Source of the DNA: Paracoccaceae bacterium
GTDB lineage: Bacteria; Pseudomonadota; Alphaproteobacteria; Rhodobacterales; Rhodobacteraceae
DNA: 17,471 nt
Reading direction: 5' to 3'
Assembly (NCBI GenBank): GCA_007134805.1
Contig: SLKB01000388.1
Location: 1 to 17,471 of the forward strand
Position numbers and translations under genes: made by a program. Below the pieces are notes generated by a model. It did no database searches. It was not told where the DNA came from and was given only the letters and a program-made list of their open reading frames with translations. Positions 15,162 to 17,471 of the stretch are shown piece after piece (position 1 is the stretch's first letter; each line of letters opens with the position of its first letter).

Positions 15162-17471
15162 CTATTCGCCCGGCTTTGCGGATGTCGCGCCGGCGGTCGC
15201 CTGAGCGGCCGCCTTCGCAATCGCGTTGCGCTGGATGAAGAAGACCAGCGCCGCGACACCCAGCCCGATCAGGTCAGAGGTCCACCCTCCTGCGATCATG
15301 GCAAGCGCCGCAGCCCCGACCACGATGCGCAGCGCCCAGCCGATCTTGCCGAAGATCCACCCCTGCACTGCCGAGGCGAGCAGATAGATGCCGAGGCTCG
15401 CCGTGAGGAACACATGGGTCACATCCAGCCAGTGCCCCTGCATCAGAAGGCCCGCGCTGTAGAAGAACATGAAGGGCACGATGAAGGCGGCAAGCCCGAT
15501 CTTGAACGCCTCGACGCTCGTCTTCATCGGATCGGATTGCGCGATTGCGGCCCCTGCATAGGCGGCGAGCGCCACTGGCGGGGTGATCGCCGACATCACG
15601 GCGTAGTAGAAGATGAAGAAATGCGCGGTCAGCGGCTCGATCCCCATGCGGATCAGGCCAGGGGCGATCACACTGGCCGCAACCGCATAGGCTGCCGTGG
15701 TCGGCATCCCCATGCCGAGGATGATCGCCACGCACATCGCGAAGAACAGCGCGAGCAACTGGCTTTGCCCGGCAATTGCCATCAGCACGCCCGAGAGCCG
15801 CGTGCCGATTCCCGTAATCGCGATCACGCCGACAATGACGCCCGCGGCCGCACAGACCGCGACCAGTTGCAGCGACATCTTGGCCGCGATCTCGAGCGCG
15901 TAGGGGATCATGCGGAAATGCTCGACCGCCTTGTTCACCCCCTGTGCAAGGGCGCCTCCCCCCCGCGCAAGGCGGACGATCCCGCCAATCGCAAGGGCAG
16001 ACGCGACCAGCGCGGCACCGAGTTGCAACATCGTGTCCTCGCCCCAGCCATGCACGAGAATCTGGCCACCGACGAAAAGCGGCATCAGGGCCAGAATGCA
16101 GAGCAAGAGGCCTGTCAGATGATTGAGGATGCCATCTTCGCGATCATCCACGACGACGCGCAGATAACTGACGACAAACGCCGCGATCATCGACACCGTG
16201 CCCGCCCGGATGACCGAATAGCCCACATAGAGCGCGCCGATCAGCATGATGATGGGGATGAAGAGATAAGCCTGTTTTGCCATCTCGCGGAATTTCGGCA
16301 GCGCCGATCGCGGCAGGCCCGCCATGCCCTTCTTCAGGGCTTCCTTGTCGACCATGAAATAGACCGACAGGAAATAGAGTGCAGCCGGGATGATCGCGGC
16401 GATGACGATCTCGCGATACGGGATGCCCGTGATCTCGGCCATGATGAAGGCGCCCGCGCCCATGATCGGGGGCAGGATCTGCCCGCCCGATGATGCCGCG
16501 GCCTCGACGCTGGCGGCGGTCTGGGGTTTGTAGCCCACCTTCTTCATCAGCGGGATCGTCAGCGACCCTGTCGAGACCACATTGCCGGCCGACGTGCCAT
16601 TGATCATCCCCATCAGACCAGAGCCAAAGATCGCCACTTTCGCCGGACCACCGCGCGCGCCGCCCGCCACGGCAAAGGCGAAATTGATGAAATATTCGCC
16701 CACCCGACTGGCCTGAAGGAAGGCTGCGAAGGTGATGAACAGGATGATATAGGTCGAGGACACAGCGGTCGTCGGCCCGAGGACACCAACATCGGTGTAG
16801 ATGCGCGCGAAGAAGCGTTCGGGGCTGTATCCGCGGTGATTGAGAAAGCCAGGAAGCCAAGGGCCAAGAAAGCCATAGGCAATGAACATCCCCACGATGA
16901 CGACCAGCGCCATCCCTGCAAGCCGGCGGGTCATCTCCAGGATCAGGGCGATACCGGCAATGGCGGCATACATGTCATTGACATGCGGGAAAACCCCGGC
17001 ACGGTTGCGCAAGAACCCGGCATGGGCGATGATGTAGATGCCCACGGTCAGCGCTGCAAGCGCCAGCACCAGATCGGCCAGCGCAATCTGGCTGCGCGAC
17101 CTGCCCGGGAAGATCCAGCAGGCGAGCAGCGCCAGCGCCGTCCCGGCGGTCAATGGCCAGCCAAACGTCACTTTCATCTGGTCTGGCGGGGCACCCATGG
17201 GGATCAGGTTGCCAGTCGCGACCGCCAAGACGATCTGCACGAACGCCGTCCCGACACCAAGCAGCGCAAGCCCGACCAGCGCCAGTTCCAGGACCGAACG
17301 CTTGTCCGGCTGACCACGGTCTTCGGGGAAGACGGTCGCGGCATAGAGCAGGAAACCCAGGATCAGGCCGCCCGTCACATGTGCCAGCCGGTAAGTCCAT
17401 GTTTCGAGGGGATAGAGGTTCATCACCCCAATGTGGAAAGCAGTATAGGCGATGCATGCGAGGCCCAGCAC
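15162..17471 (-). CDS. TRAP transporter fused permease, TAXI type (5' end cut by window)
   Basis: Inner-membrane permease of a tripartite ATP-independent periplasmic transporter in which the small (4-helix) and large (12-helix) subunits are fused; driven by an ion gradient with a TAXI-type binding protein. At least 769 residues are present and the frame runs off the right edge, so the N terminus is missing. The N-terminal 200 residues seen hold several helices of the small-subunit part. The large-subunit part starts near GMFIAYGFLGPWLPG and includes FGSGLMGMINGTSAGNVVSTG split around the characteristic loop, SSGGQILPPIMGAGAF, ILGMGMPTTAAYA and SAITPPVALAAYAGAA, which are the TRAP large-subunit signatures. 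Extra C-terminal helices follow (about 700-750). The binding-protein gene is expected upstream, outside the window. Substrate is unknown; TAXI systems often carry organic acids or amino acids. It ends with TAG 23 bases from the end of the methyltransferase gene, without a visible terminator between. Confidence 0.95.
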   Translation of the reverse strand: MLGLACIAYTAFHIGVMNLYPLETWTYRLAHVTGGLILGFLLYAATVFPEDRGQPDKRSVLELALVGLALLGVGTAFVQIVLAVATGNLIPMGAPPDQMKVTFGWPLTAGTALALLACWIFPGRSRSQIALADLVLALAALTVGIYIIAHAGFLRNRAGVFPHVNDMYAAIAGIALILEMTRRLAGMALVVIVGMFIAYGFLGPWLPGFLNHRGYSPERFFARIYTDVGVLGPTTAVSSTYIILFITFAAFLQASRVGEYFINFAFAVAGGARGGPAKVAIFGSGLMGMINGTSAGNVVSTGSLTIPLMKKVGYKPQTAASVEAAASSGGQILPPIMGAGAFIMAEITGIPYREIVIAAIIPAALYFLSVYFMVDKEALKKGMAGLPRSALPKFREMAKQAYLFIPIIMLIGALYVGYSVIRAGTVSMIAAFVVSYLRVVVDDREDGILNHLTGLLLCILALMPLFVGGQILVHGWGEDTMLQLGAALVASALAIGGIVRLARGGGALAQGVNKAVEHFRMIPYALEIAAKMSLQLVAVCAAAGVIVGVIAITGIGTRLSGVLMAIAGQSQLLALFFAMCVAIILGMGMPTTAAYAVAASVIAPGLIRMGIEPLTAHFFIFYYAVMSAITPPVALAAYAGAAIAQSDPMKTSVEAFKIGLAAFIVPFMFFYSAGLLMQGHWLDVTHVFLTASLGIYLLASAVQGWIFGKIGWALRIVVGAAALAMIAGGWTSDLIGLGVAALVFFIQRNAIAKAAAQATAGATSAKPGE

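Noticed and set aside
14790..16493. Plus-strand frame of 567 codons across the methyltransferase end and opposite the TRAP permease
   Set aside because: Low-complexity His/Arg/Asp-rich translation, out of frame with the methyltransferase and antisense to the permease; a shadow frame.

Overview
The window is a GC-rich stretch of chromosome, almost certainly from an alphaproteobacterium of the Rhodobacteraceae/Paracoccaceae type. The protein sequences suggest this: type I glutamine synthetase, an alphaproteobacterial NadA, a DUF4170 gene beside lpxK, an MttB-family methyltransferase and a fused TRAP-TAXI permease. Nearly all of it is coding, intergenic gaps are short, and I see no transposase, integrase, phage gene, CRISPR array, tRNA or rRNA. 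It reads as a housekeeping and metabolic region rather than a mobile island.

Layout from left to right. The C-terminal two thirds of glnA (+) ends at a strong intrinsic terminator that also faces the end of pheS (-). Further right on the minus strand are the magnesium channel gene mgtE, its roughly 360-base upstream region, and a PAS-GAF-GGDEF diguanylate cyclase gene with its own terminator. The cyclase gene is divergent from gabD (+), an NADP-type succinate-semialdehyde dehydrogenase. gabD converges, across two GC-rich stem-loops, on a minus-strand lipid A/Kdo cluster transcribed DUF4170, then a divergent WaaA-like glycosyltransferase, then lpxK; the last two junctions overlap by one to three bases.

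Next comes a compact minus-strand nadA-nadB-nadC operon that encodes the whole de novo route from aspartate to nicotinate mononucleotide. Divergent from nadA is a stand-alone MttB-family (non-pyrrolysine) methyltransferase gene (+). It converges on a large TRAP-TAXI fused permease gene (-) that runs off the right edge.

Functionally there are three coherent units: NAD biosynthesis, lipid A 4'-phosphorylation with Kdo transfer, and nitrogen/GABA-type carbon metabolism (glnA and gabD, not physically linked). The points most worth a second look are the WaaA-like protein, which keeps a recognisable C-terminal domain but lacks the N-terminal catalytic motifs and membrane anchor; the MttB homologue with no corrinoid-protein partner in the window; the mgtE leader, with a dyad over its candidate promoter and a small upstream reading frame overlapping the start codon; and the cyclase, which has lost its inhibitory site and carries a LOV-like PAS without the photoactive cysteine. 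I did not find a convincing new multi-gene system.
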